DNA of 9,845 nucleotides from Acidobacteriota bacterium. Lineage in GTDB: Bacteria; Acidobacteriota; Terriglobia; Acidiferrales; 2-02-FULL-67-57. A program made the position numbers and the translations under genes. The notes beneath the pieces were generated by a model. That model was not told the origin of the DNA. It did not search any database and was given only the letters and a program-made list of their open reading frames with translations. Each line of letters begins with the position of its first letter. The first letter of the stretch is position 1. The stretch covers positions 1-9,845 of the forward strand of contig JACPRL010000118.1 in assembly GCA_016189965.1 (NCBI GenBank), given 5' to 3'. Shown one piece after another: positions 1 through 6,260 of this stretch.

Positions 1-2
1 AC

Positions 3-482
3 TGGGCCGACGGTGAATCGCGCATCCTGATTTCGGCCGCTCTCAACCAATCTGATCGGCTCAGCAGTTCGACGCGGCTGGGACAGAAACTGTTCGCCGC
101 CAGCTCGGACCTCCCCTTCCGGGTGTACTGCTTTCAGGTACACCCGTTGCCGGCCGTGGCCGAAGAGGAGGAAGAATTCTTGCTGCGCTACAACGTCATG
201 GGCGTGGCGTTGAGCCCAGAAGCCTTCCAGAAACTCCGGCAGGAAATCTCCCTCACCCCGCGGCCCCTGCGGCAGACACTGTTCGGGCAGGAAGAGGTGG
301 CGACGCTTTACTGCGGCACGGTCCCGCTCGGCCAGCGCTTCGAGAAGCTAATCGTGCGCGAAGCACGCCTCGCCCGCCTGCACCTTCCGGATCGCCGGGT
401 GGTGGACTGGACACCGCAACACTACTACGAGGTGTGCGTCTCGCCGGCGCTCTACGAGCAGTTTACCCCCAGCGCGGCCTAG
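3..482 (+). CDS. Unknown protein, 3' part (5' end outside window)
   Basis: An open frame runs from the left edge of the window to a TAG stop at 480-482, giving at least 159 residues; the true start lies upstream. A GTG at 123 is an internal codon rather than a convincing start, because the frame stays open with normal codons before it (I-L-I-S-A-A-L-N-Q-S...). I do not recognise the family. The visible part is soluble, without membrane segments or a Cys motif; it has an acidic stretch (AEEEEEF, about residues 54-60 of the visible part) and ends in an aromatic region (Q-H-Y-Y-E-V-C-V). High-GC third positions and continuous reading support a real gene. It ends 33 nt before selC, so the two could share a transcript, although selC has its own -10 box. 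No function is assigned. Confidence 0.7.
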   Translation, partial: WADGESRILISAALNQSDRLSSSTRLGQKLFAASSDLPFRVYCFQVHPLPAVAEEEEEFLLRYNVMGVALSPEAFQKLRQEISLTPRPLRQTLFGQEEVATLYCGTVPLGQRFEKLIVREARLARLHLPDRRVVDWTPQHYYEVCVSPALYEQFTPSAA

Positions 483-497
483 TCGTTCCGACTGGGC

Positions 498-503
498 TAT
501 AAT
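498..503 (+). promoter_or_regulatory. -10 box of the selC promoter
   Basis: A perfect TATAAT lies 12 nt before the tRNA 5' end, which would put transcription start near 510 and leave a very short leader. Around the expected -35 position (about 474-481) I see only GC-rich sequence at the end of the preceding gene, so the -35 match is poor. The context GGGCTATAATG resembles the -10 region upstream of the AAA+ ATPase gene on the other strand (6069-6074). Confidence 0.6.
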
Positions 504-515
504 GAATCCGAGGTC

Positions 516-615
516 GGAGGGGTGGAGGATCCGGTGATCCTCCCGGCCTTCAAAGCCGGTGGTCCTTCGGTGAGCGCCGGGGGACGATGGGTTCGACTCC
601 CATACCCTTCCGCCA
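516..615 (+). tRNA. selC: tRNA-Sec (selenocysteine), anticodon TCA
   Basis: A 100-nt tRNA with the hallmarks of bacterial tRNA-Sec. The acceptor stem is 8 bp (516-523 with 604-611, one G-T pair) followed by G and an encoded CCA. The D arm has a long stem and the CCGGTGAT loop context seen in selC. The anticodon stem is CCGGC/GCCGG (543-547, 555-559) with loop CTTCAAA and anticodon TCA at 550-552. The variable arm is very long and folds into 9 pairs (GTCCTTCGG with CCGGGGGAC, loop TGAGCG). The T arm is ATGGG/CCCAT with loop TTCGACT. It reads in-frame UGA codons as selenocysteine when used with SelA, SelB and SelD, none of which is encoded here. Its presence means the genome should encode selenoproteins elsewhere. 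A small ORF starts 8 nt after the CCA end. Confidence 0.96.
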
Positions 616-623
616 TCGTCCTG

Positions 624-788
624 ATGGCGCGCCGGAAGAAGAAGAAGACGGCGTTTGATCCCGCGCAGCTCGCCCGGCGCATGGGTCGCGCCGTTGTTGG
701 CCGCCCGCCTTCTGAGCGCGTCCTCCCCTCCAAGAAAAGAGGGAAACCCAAACATAAGAAACGCGCCCTCGAACGCGAGTTCAACTGA
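624..788 (+). CDS. Small, highly basic protein (54 aa)
   Basis: An ATG ORF begins 8 nt after the CCA end of selC and stops with TGA. The 54-residue product is extremely Lys/Arg rich: it opens with MARRKKKK, has a middle helix-like segment (FDPAQLARRMGRAVVGRPP), a second basic cluster (SKKRGKPKHKK, about residues 36-46) and an ALEREFN tail. No signal peptide, Cys or membrane segment is visible. There is no Shine-Dalgarno sequence in the short gap to the tRNA, which is the main weakness; translation would have to start on a processed, nearly leaderless 5' end after tRNA 3' maturation. The charge suggests nucleic-acid or ribosome binding (inference). It could also be a chance ORF, since longer frames overlap the same DNA, but those cross the tRNA and are not credible. 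Confidence 0.45.
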   Translation: MARRKKKKTAFDPAQLARRMGRAVVGRPPSERVLPSKKRGKPKHKKRALEREFN

Positions 789-794
789 GGTGCG

Positions 795-1023
795 GGTCAC
801 CGGTCACCGGCCACCAGAAGCCATTGCAACACTGAAGAAAGGCCATAAGGGTGGCCGCTGCCACTGGGCTCCGCGAGCGGGTCCGACGCACGTCAGGGCA
901 CGGCTTCAGCCGTGCCGAAAAAAAGCTGCGCGCAGCGCAACCTTGGAAGGGGTGCGGGGAAACCCTCTCTGGGTGTCCCCGCCGCCCGGAGGTTGTGCAA
1001 CCGCTTCTAGTCACCGATCACCG
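795..1023. repeat. Gene-free repeat region bounded by TCACCGGTCACCG-like repeats
   Basis: The gap between the small basic ORF and the redoxin gene is filled by repeat modules. It opens with GGTCACC repeated in tandem (795-801, 802-808, then GGCCACC 809-815) and closes with TCACCGATCACCG (1011-1023), which matches TCACCGGTCACCG at 797-809 in 12 of 13 positions. Inside are a perfect 8-bp hairpin, GGCACGGC-TTCA-GCCGTGCC (897-916), and then the 96-bp repeat copy listed separately. ORFs crossing this region have no support. Confidence 0.6.
914..1009 (+). repeat. 97-bp structured dispersed repeat, copy 1
   Basis: This matches 6258-6354 in the same orientation over about 96 bp, with roughly a dozen and a half differences. 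Shared features are GCCG followed by a run of A, the perfect 12-bp palindrome GCTGCGCGCAGC (925-936), a hairpin with arms GGGGAAACCC (956-965) and GGGTGTCCCC (971-980) containing one A-G mismatch, and the block GCCGCCCGGAGG. The five-base hairpin loop differs between the copies (TCTCT here, ACTAT in the other) while the arms are identical. Copy 1 also has GGTTGTGCAACC (991-1002), which folds on itself. The element is non-coding. Confidence 0.8.
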
Positions 1024-1059
1024 TTTTTCCGTCCCCGACCGGGACTAGTTCTTGGAGCT

Positions 1060-1554
1060 TCAACCGGGCTTGTAATCGGGGACGGCATCACCCGGCTGGA
1101 AGACGGTGATGCGCTGCCCGGTCAATTGGCCAAATTCCTCGGCCACTGCCTCGATGTCCTTGCGCACAAAGCCGAGGCTCGAGACACTGATGCTGCCGTT
1201 GGGCTCAACCAGGAAAAGCGTCGGGACGTTCGTCAGCCCGTAGTCGTTTGAGACAGGATAGCCCTCGTCATCGAGCAGCATGGGGAAAGTACAGCCATAC
1301 TCCCGCGCGAAGGCCACCGTGTCCGGCCTGTCGTTCTGCGAGATACCCCAAACCTGAATCCCGTTCTTGCCTTTGACCCCCTGATACAAGCGCTCCACAA
1401 AAGGAAAGGTGAACTGGCAGACCGGACAGCTCACCTTGAAGAAGGCCAGCAACACCGGCCCTTGCTTCAACGCCTCCGCAAGCGAGCAGGTGTTTCCTTC
1501 CGTGTCCTTCAGCGCGAAGGGCGGGGCTTGCGTCCCCGCTTCCAACGTTTGCAT
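1060..1554 (-). CDS. Thioredoxin-fold redoxin (AhpC/TlpA-like), CPVC motif
   Basis: A 164-residue thiol-redox protein of the AhpC-TSA/Redoxin superfamily. The N-terminus has the family pattern (AGTQAPPFALKDTEG, residues 6-20). The redox pair is C43-P-V-C46 within FFKVSCPVCQFTFPF, and the cis-proline loop is NVPTLF with P111. It probably reduces disulfides or peroxides in the cytoplasm, since I see no signal peptide. The start at 1554 is preferred because GGAGG (minus strand, within 1561-1566) lies 7 nt upstream; an in-frame ATG at 1605 would add 17 residues (MSGMVMQFLSRLFGGPG) but lacks an obvious ribosome site. The gene lies 82 nt downstream of a CoA-disulfide-reductase-like gene on the same strand, suggesting a joint thiol-redox role. 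The stop is TGA; see the findings for its possible, weakly supported, recoding. Confidence 0.88.
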   Translation of the reverse strand: MQTLEAGTQAPPFALKDTEGNTCSLAEALKQGPVLLAFFKVSCPVCQFTFPFVERLYQGVKGKNGIQVWGISQNDRPDTVAFAREYGCTFPMLLDDEGYPVSNDYGLTNVPTLFLVEPNGSISVSSLGFVRKDIEAVAEEFGQLTGQRITVFQPGDAVPDYKPG

Positions 1555-1560
1555 GCCGGG

Positions 1561-1566
1561 TCCTCC
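1561..1566 (-). promoter_or_regulatory. Ribosome binding site deciding the redoxin start
   Basis: GGAGGA on the minus strand, with GGAGG ending 7 nt before the ATG at 1554. This is the best Shine-Dalgarno match near the gene's 5' end and favours the shorter product over the ATG at 1605. Confidence 0.65.
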
Positions 1567-1636
1567 GAAAAGCCGGGAAAGAAATTGCATTACCATCCCA
1601 CTCATTTTAGCAGATGAAACAAATCAGGAATTGGAT

Positions 1637-2995
1637 TCAGCGGCGGCGCCCAATTTTTTTTAACGCTTCCCAGGCGGCGGTCAGCAGCGGATCATAGACC
1701 GGCCCGAAGGGCGGCGCGTAGCCGAGATCAAGGTGGACGAAATCGCTCAGCGTCATCCGCGCCGCCAGCGCTGTGGCCAACACGTCGATCCGCCGCGCCG
1801 CTCCTTCTTCCCCCGCCAGTTGCCCTCCCAGCAGGCGCCCGCTTTCGCGGTCAACCACCAGCGTGGCCCGCAGCGGCTGCCCGCCCAGGTAGCGCGCCCG
1901 CGAACGAGCCTCGATCGTCACCGCCTCTGCGCTGAAGCCCGCGGCGCGCGCCGCCTCCTGGCTGAGCCCGGTCTTCGCCACTTCCAGACCGAAGACCTTG
2001 GTCACCAGCGTCCCCACTACACCCGGGAAGCGGGCGTTGCCACCGGCGGCGTTTTCCCCGGCGACGCGGCCTTGCTTGTTGGCCGTGGTTCCCAGCGGCA
2101 CGTAAACCGGCCCTCCCGTCACCAGGTGTGTGGTTTCGGCGCAATCGCCCGCCGCATACACGCTGGGCAGATTTGTTTGCTGACGGTCGTCGGTGCGGAT
2201 GGCCCCTGTTGAGCCCAGCTCCACTCCGGCGCGCGCGGCCAGTTCGACCCGCGGCGCCACCCCAGTCGTCAGCACCACTACCTCGGCTGTCAGTTCCTGC
2301 CGCGGCCCATAGACGACCTGCACGGATTCGTCGAGCCCCGGCTCCACGCAGTTGACGGCGGCGTTCAGGATGGCGCGGATACCGTGGCGCGCCAGCCTTT
2401 CGTTCACCCAGAACCCTATCTCCGGCTCCAATCCTTCCAGCAGCGTGTCGGAACGTTCGAGTACCGTTACGTCCACGTCGTGCGCGCGCAGCGCTTCCGC
2501 CGCCTCGAGACCAATGTAGCCGCCCCCAATCACCACACCCCGCCGCGGCCGCCGCGCCAGAAGAAAATCCCGCAGCGCCAGTGCTCCCCGCAGATCGTTG
2601 CAGGTGAACACACACGGGCGCTCCACTCCCGGGATAGATGTGGCGGGCGCGCCCCCTGCCGCCAGGACGAGCTTGTCGTACTTCAGGGCGTAGGTGCTGT
2701 CGGCGGCGCGCACTTCTACCTCTTTCTTGCCGGGGACGATTTCCACGACTTCGTGGCCGGTGCGGACATCCACGTCGCGCTCGCGGCGGAAGAACTCCGG
2801 CGTGTAGACGATGAGGTCCTCCGGCCGCCGCACCACACCCGAGACCAGGTAAGTCAGGCCGCAGGTGCCGTAGGAGACGTAATCGCCCTTCTCGAGCACC
2901 ACGATTTCCATCCGCGGGTTGAGCCGCCGCGCGCGGCTGGCCGCGCTCATGCCGGCCGCCACGCCGCCAATTACGACCAGGCGCTCTGCGGGCAC
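1637..2995 (-). CDS. FAD-dependent pyridine nucleotide-disulfide oxidoreductase, CoA-disulfide reductase-like
   Basis: A 452-residue flavoprotein of the CoA-disulfide reductase/NADH oxidase branch (COG0446 type). In order: the FAD dinucleotide fold VVIGGVAAGMSAA (7-19); a single active-site cysteine C45 in SYGTCGLTY, the one-Cys arrangement of this branch rather than the CxxxxC pair of glutathione or lipoamide reductases; the NAD(P)H fold VVIGGGYIGLEAAEAL (154-169); the second FAD motif NLPSVYAAGDCAE (275-287); and a dimerisation domain ending YAPPFGPVYDP (426-436). Y369 and Y426 sit where CoA-disulfide reductases carry their paired tyrosines. It likely reduces CoA or related disulfides, persulfides or oxygen with NAD(P)H in the cytoplasm; the exact substrate cannot be read from sequence. 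The start is GTG with AAGGAGG 4 nt upstream. It is probably co-transcribed with the redoxin downstream. Confidence 0.92.
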   Translation of the reverse strand: MPAERLVVIGGVAAGMSAASRARRLNPRMEIVVLEKGDYVSYGTCGLTYLVSGVVRRPEDLIVYTPEFFRRERDVDVRTGHEVVEIVPGKKEVEVRAADSTYALKYDKLVLAAGGAPATSIPGVERPCVFTCNDLRGALALRDFLLARRPRRGVVIGGGYIGLEAAEALRAHDVDVTVLERSDTLLEGLEPEIGFWVNERLARHGIRAILNAAVNCVEPGLDESVQVVYGPRQELTAEVVVLTTGVAPRVELAARAGVELGSTGAIRTDDRQQTNLPSVYAAGDCAETTHLVTGGPVYVPLGTTANKQGRVAGENAAGGNARFPGVVGTLVTKVFGLEVAKTGLSQEAARAAGFSAEAVTIEARSRARYLGGQPLRATLVVDRESGRLLGGQLAGEEGAARRIDVLATALAARMTLSDFVHLDLGYAPPFGPVYDPLLTAAWEALKKIGRRR

Positions 2996-3042
2996 AAGCC
3001 CTCCTTGTCCTCGAGACGAAGCGGACTCACGACGGGCGTGTC

Positions 3043-3070
3043 ATCTTACGCCAGCCCCTCGCGGGGTCAA
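3043..3070 (-). promoter_or_regulatory. Putative promoter of the flavoprotein-redoxin unit
   Basis: On the minus strand TTGACC (3070-3065) and TAAGAT (3048-3043) are separated by 16 nt, giving a predicted transcription start near 3036 and a leader of about 40 nt before the GTG at 2995. The spacer carries a GC-rich near-palindrome, CCCCTCGCGGGG (3055-3066 on the + strand), which could fold or bind a regulator. The -35 match is good and the -10 match moderate. Confidence 0.45.
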
Positions 3071-3131
3071 CAGAATGACATCGTCTGGCAAGTGGGTCAC
3101 GCATTCCGCGTGAGCTCCCCTCACACTCTCT

Positions 3132-3196
3132 CTTCGCTCCCGCTAGTAGGCCAGACATTCCTGTCTGGCAGGAGGGCGAAGCCCTCCTTCATTCAG
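3132..3196 (+). repeat. REP-like double hairpin, copy 1
   Basis: A 65-bp element matching 9421-9485 with only three differences, in the same orientation. It holds two consecutive hairpins: GCCAGACA-TTCC-TGTCTGGC (3150-3169) and AGGAGGGC-GAA-GCCCTCCT (3170-3188). The double stem-loop in intergenic DNA fits REP/BIME-type sequences mobilised by RAYT (Y1 REP) transposases; no such gene is in the window. It lies about 90 nt beyond the stop of the VWA gene and about 60 nt beyond the promoter of the flavoprotein gene, where it might stabilise or end transcripts. There is no T-run after it on either strand, so it is not a standard intrinsic terminator. Confidence 0.85.
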
Positions 3197-3281
3197 CCGG
3201 AGTTCGCCGTTGGTTTTTCTGTCTCATGTGTGCGGCGGGATCTTGCCTGCCCTGCCTGCATCCAGCCCCTTTGAGGCGAGC

Positions 3282-4553
3282 TCAGTGGATGCGTTTGGAC
3301 TTGCGGTTCAGGTAGTCGAGCAGCAGGTACTGCCCCAACGTGTGCGGTGTGGTGAAGTAAGCCTTGCCGCGGGCAATCTGGCACACCTGATGGACGAAGT
3401 GCACCAGCGTGTAGTCGTTCGCCAGCATGAAGGTGTTGATGAGGATGCCGGCGCGCCGGCAGCGCGCCACCTCCTTCAACGTCTCGCTCACCACCAGCGG
3501 ATCCAGCCCGAAGGCGTTCTTGTAGATGCGCCCGTCTTCCAACGTCAACGCCGACGGCTTCCCGTCGGTGATCATAATCACCTGCCGCATATCTTTGTTC
3601 TCGGTGCTGAGTACCCGCCGGGCCAGCCGCAGCCCTTCGCGGGTGTTCGTGTAGTAGGGTCCCACCTGCACGCGGGCCAGTTGGCTCAGCGGCAGTGGCT
3701 CGGCGGAATCGTGGAACAGCACCACGTGCAGCGAATCCCCGGGATACTGCGTGCGAATCAGGTGTGCCAGCGCCAGCGCCACCTTCTTCGCCGGCGTGAA
3801 GCGGTCCTCCCCGTAGAGAATCATGCTGTGGCTGCAGTCGAGCAGCAGCACCGTGGCGCAGGAGCTCTGGTATTCCGACTGGTGCACCTGCAGGTCTGGG
3901 TAGTCAAGCTCGAGCGGAAACAGGACATCGCGGTGGCCGTCGGCCAGGCGGCGTTTGATGCTGCTGCTCAGCGTGGCGGTGATGTCCAGGTTCAAGTGGT
4001 CGCCGAATTCGTAGGTCTTCGGCGCCCCCACCACTTCGACGCCCGTGGCCAGCTCCCGCGTGTCGTGCCGCCCGAAGCTCGACTTCCCCAGCGCGCCCAG
4101 CAAGTCCTTGAGCTGCCGGTAGCCCAGGAAGTCGATGGCCTTGTCGGTCACCTCGAAGCGAACGCGGCGCGGGTCGAATTCGTCCTCCAGCCGCCCGGCC
4201 TGTGCCGCGGGCGGCGGTGGCTGGTCCACGCGGATTTGGCCTTCCTTGGCTAGGCGTTCGATGAGGTCCTGCAGGAACTGGTTCAGCAATTCGTCGGCTT
4301 GCTCGGGATTCTCCTCCATCGCCTGGCGCAGCGCCTCGGGTAGCATCTGGTTGGCTTCGAGCGCCTCCAGGATGGCCTGCCGGAGCTGTTCCAGCGTGCG
4401 CTCGAAGTCCAGCTCGGAAAAACCGTAATACTGCGCTTCGAAACCGCTCCGCAGGAGATAGTCGGCCAGGTGGGACAGCAGGTCGTCGAGGTCGATGCCG
4501 TCAGCCCAACTGGGCGTATAGCGCGAATAGCGGGTGAAGCGCACCGCAGCCAC
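3282..4553 (-). CDS. VWA (MIDAS) domain protein partnered with an AAA+ ATPase
   Basis: A 423-residue soluble protein. Residues 1-125 are helical and acidic, ending in a proline-rich linker (QPPPPAAQAG, 111-120). The C-terminal half is a von Willebrand factor A domain with a complete metal-ion-dependent adhesion site: D239-C-S241-H-S243 (LLLDCSHSM), T302/T304 in YYTNTREGL, and D330 in MITDGKPS. The tail (FTTPHTLGQYLLLDYLNRKSKRIH) resembles VWA proteins encoded beside MoxR/ChlI-type ATPases. Such pairs act like BchI/BchD or RavA/ViaA, the VWA subunit coupling the ATPase to a target for metal insertion or remodelling; the target here is unknown. The GTG start directly follows the TGA of the ATPase gene (zero spacing) and has no clear Shine-Dalgarno, so translational coupling is likely. 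Confidence 0.9.
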   Translation of the reverse strand: MAAVRFTRYSRYTPSWADGIDLDDLLSHLADYLLRSGFEAQYYGFSELDFERTLEQLRQAILEALEANQMLPEALRQAMEENPEQADELLNQFLQDLIERLAKEGQIRVDQPPPPAAQAGRLEDEFDPRRVRFEVTDKAIDFLGYRQLKDLLGALGKSSFGRHDTRELATGVEVVGAPKTYEFGDHLNLDITATLSSSIKRRLADGHRDVLFPLELDYPDLQVHQSEYQSSCATVLLLDCSHSMILYGEDRFTPAKKVALALAHLIRTQYPGDSLHVVLFHDSAEPLPLSQLARVQVGPYYTNTREGLRLARRVLSTENKDMRQVIMITDGKPSALTLEDGRIYKNAFGLDPLVVSETLKEVARCRRAGILINTFMLANDYTLVHFVHQVCQIARGKAYFTTPHTLGQYLLLDYLNRKSKRIH

Positions 4554-6029
4554 TCACTGGTAGGAGCGCCGGTGGCGCGGCGGGACGTCGCGCGGACGCG
4601 GCTCGGGCGCCGGCCGCTCTTCGGCGTAGAAGCCGCGCTCCTCGTCCCGGCTGATCTTGCGGTGGGCGTAGAGACCTTCCAGGATGAATTCGCAGGCCGC
4701 CGCCACCAGCGCCGGGTGGTCTTTCGGCTTGACGCCCAGCGCCGCTGCCGCCTCCACCAGGCCCTGGATCTTGCCGAACTGCTGGAGCAGTTCGCGCGAC
4801 GCCGCGTCGCCGGGCAGCTTGAGCGATCCGCCCAACTCGAACCACTGCACCACCTGTTGGAGGTTGGCCTGGCCGAAGCGCTCCTGGAAGACAGACCCGA
4901 TGGCGTCGCGGATCAAATCCCGCGCCACCTGGTCGGCCCCCCGCATCTCGCCTTCGTACTCCAGCTCGAACTTTCCCGTGAGCGAGGTCATGGCCGCGTA
5001 GATGTCACCGATGCGTGGCACCACCTTGTCCTCGCGCGCCAACCGCGCCCGGCGCTCCGCGTTGCTCACCGTGTTTTCCAAACAGGTGATGGGCATGCGC
5101 TGGCTGACGCCCGAGCGCTTGTCGATTTTCTTGTTCTGGCGCGCCTGGAAGGCGATCTCTTCCACCACTTCGGCGACAAAGGGGGGCACTTCCAGCTTGC
5201 CCGCGCCGTCGCGGTGGAGCATCGCCTCCTGCCGGGTGATGCGCAGGCCTTCTTCTCGCGTGAGGGGATAGTGGGTGCGGACCTCCGAGCCAATGCGGTC
5301 TTTCAGCGGCGTGATGATTTTGCCGCGCGCCGTGTAGTCCTCCGGATTGGCGGTGAACACCAGGCAGACGTCGAGCGGCAGGCGCACCGGGTAGCCCTTA
5401 ATCTGGATATCTCCCTCCTGCATGATGTTGAACAGCCCCACCTGGATTTTCGCCGCCAGGTCGGGCAGTTCGTTGATGGCGAACAGACCGCGGTTGGCGC
5501 GCGGCAGCAGGCCGTAGTGGATGGTCAGTTCGTCGGAGAGCGCCAGGCCGCCTCGAGCCGCCTTGATCGGATCAATGTCGCCGAGGATGTCGGCGATAGT
5601 CACGTCCGGAGTGGCGAGCTTCTCCACGAAGCGCCGCTCGCGCGGCAGCCAGGCAATCGGCGTGGCGTCGCCCTTCTCCGCCACCAGCCGCCGGCAAGCG
5701 TAGCAGATGGGCTGGAAAGGGTCGTCGTTGATCTCGCAGCCGGCGATGACGGGAATCTCCTCGTCGAGAAAATTCACCAGCGAGCGCAGAATCCGGCTCT
5801 TCGCCTGCCCGCGCAGGCCGAGCAGGATGAAGTTGTGCCGCGAGAGGATGGCGTTGACAATCTGCGGAACCACGCTGTCATCGTAGCCCACGATGCCGGG
5901 GAAAAGCTCTTCGCCGCCGTCCAGCTTCGCGAGCAGGTTCTCCCGCATCTCCTCTTTGACGCTGCGGCCGGCGCCAGAAGCGGCCGGGCCGCTCGCTTTC
6001 AATTCTCCCAACGTGCGTGCTTTAGTCAT
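4554..6029 (-). CDS. MoxR/magnesium-chelatase-I-like AAA+ ATPase
   Basis: A 491-residue AAA+ ATPase. The P-loop is G71-L-R-G-Q-A-K-S78, with Ala before Lys as in some MoxR proteins. The Walker B region is RGLFAINELPDL with N186-E187 where most AAA+ proteins have Asp-Glu. Sensor 1 is TANPED (N228) and the probable arginine finger is R245 in LKDRIG. An insert carries C98, C109 and C112 (GCEIN...ICYAC), recalling the cysteine-bearing insert of ChlI/BchI relatives, possibly a metal site. The C-terminus is a helical lid plus a basic, proline-rich tail. It is followed without a gap by its VWA partner; together they probably form a chelatase- or chaperone-type machine. The ATG at 6029 has AAGGGG 5 nt upstream. 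Older annotations may call such proteins 'magnesium chelatase', but no pigment genes are nearby. Confidence 0.92.
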   Translation of the reverse strand: MTKARTLGELKASGPAASGAGRSVKEEMRENLLAKLDGGEELFPGIVGYDDSVVPQIVNAILSRHNFILLGLRGQAKSRILRSLVNFLDEEIPVIAGCEINDDPFQPICYACRRLVAEKGDATPIAWLPRERRFVEKLATPDVTIADILGDIDPIKAARGGLALSDELTIHYGLLPRANRGLFAINELPDLAAKIQVGLFNIMQEGDIQIKGYPVRLPLDVCLVFTANPEDYTARGKIITPLKDRIGSEVRTHYPLTREEGLRITRQEAMLHRDGAGKLEVPPFVAEVVEEIAFQARQNKKIDKRSGVSQRMPITCLENTVSNAERRARLAREDKVVPRIGDIYAAMTSLTGKFELEYEGEMRGADQVARDLIRDAIGSVFQERFGQANLQQVVQWFELGGSLKLPGDAASRELLQQFGKIQGLVEAAAALGVKPKDHPALVAAACEFILEGLYAHRKISRDEERGFYAEERPAPEPRPRDVPPRHRRSYQ

Positions 6030-6068
6030 GGGTTCCCCTTGTCCATCCCGGAGTTACGCCCGTCGCCC

Positions 6069-6074
6069 ATTATA
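6069..6074 (-). promoter_or_regulatory. -10 box upstream of the ATPase-VWA operon
   Basis: TATAAT on the minus strand, in the context GGCTATAATGGG, 39 nt before the ATG at 6029; predicted start of transcription is near 6062. No good -35 hexamer is seen 16-18 nt upstream (about 6090-6097 reads GC-rich), the same situation as at selC. Confidence 0.5.
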
Positions 6075-6203
6075 GCCGAACTGCCACTGCGCCTGCCTGC
6101 GCTCTCTTCTTCTTGCGATGCGCCGAGCCCCGCCCGCGTTTTCCCTGGTCTCGCCCGCGCCGTGCCAACTGGCAGGATGCTGAAAAAGTGGTGGAATTGG
6201 AAG

Positions 6204-6260
6204 GGCGGGGCTTTTCGGAGCGCAGCGGAGACGCTGAGCGAAGTCGAAGGGAGCCCCGCC
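6204..6260. repeat. Inverted repeat with a GC-rich 9-bp stem in the divergent gap
   Basis: GGCGGGGCT (6204-6212) pairs perfectly with AGCCCCGCC (6252-6260). The enclosed segment contains CGCTGAGCGAAGTCGAAGGG, which resembles the repeat family of the 9.1-9.7 kb array. The 3' arm directly abuts copy 2 of the 97-bp repeat. The rest of the 386-nt gap between the divergent ATPase and dehydrogenase genes (6030-6415) holds the ATPase -10 box at its left end and no credible ORF. Confidence 0.65.

Noticed and set aside
897..925. Hairpin followed by an A-run, considered as an intrinsic terminator
   Set aside because: On + the stem is followed by A, not T; on - the T-run comes before the stem. Neither orientation gives hairpin then U-tract.
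1637..1639. TGA stop of the flavoprotein gene, considered as a selenocysteine codon
   Set aside because: Read-through would add nine residues before TAA and I see no hairpin at SECIS distance.
3146..3190. REP-like element considered as terminator for the VWA gene
   Set aside because: It lies about 90 nt past the stop and lacks a T-run on the minus strand; it may protect the transcript end, but it does not meet the terminator pattern.
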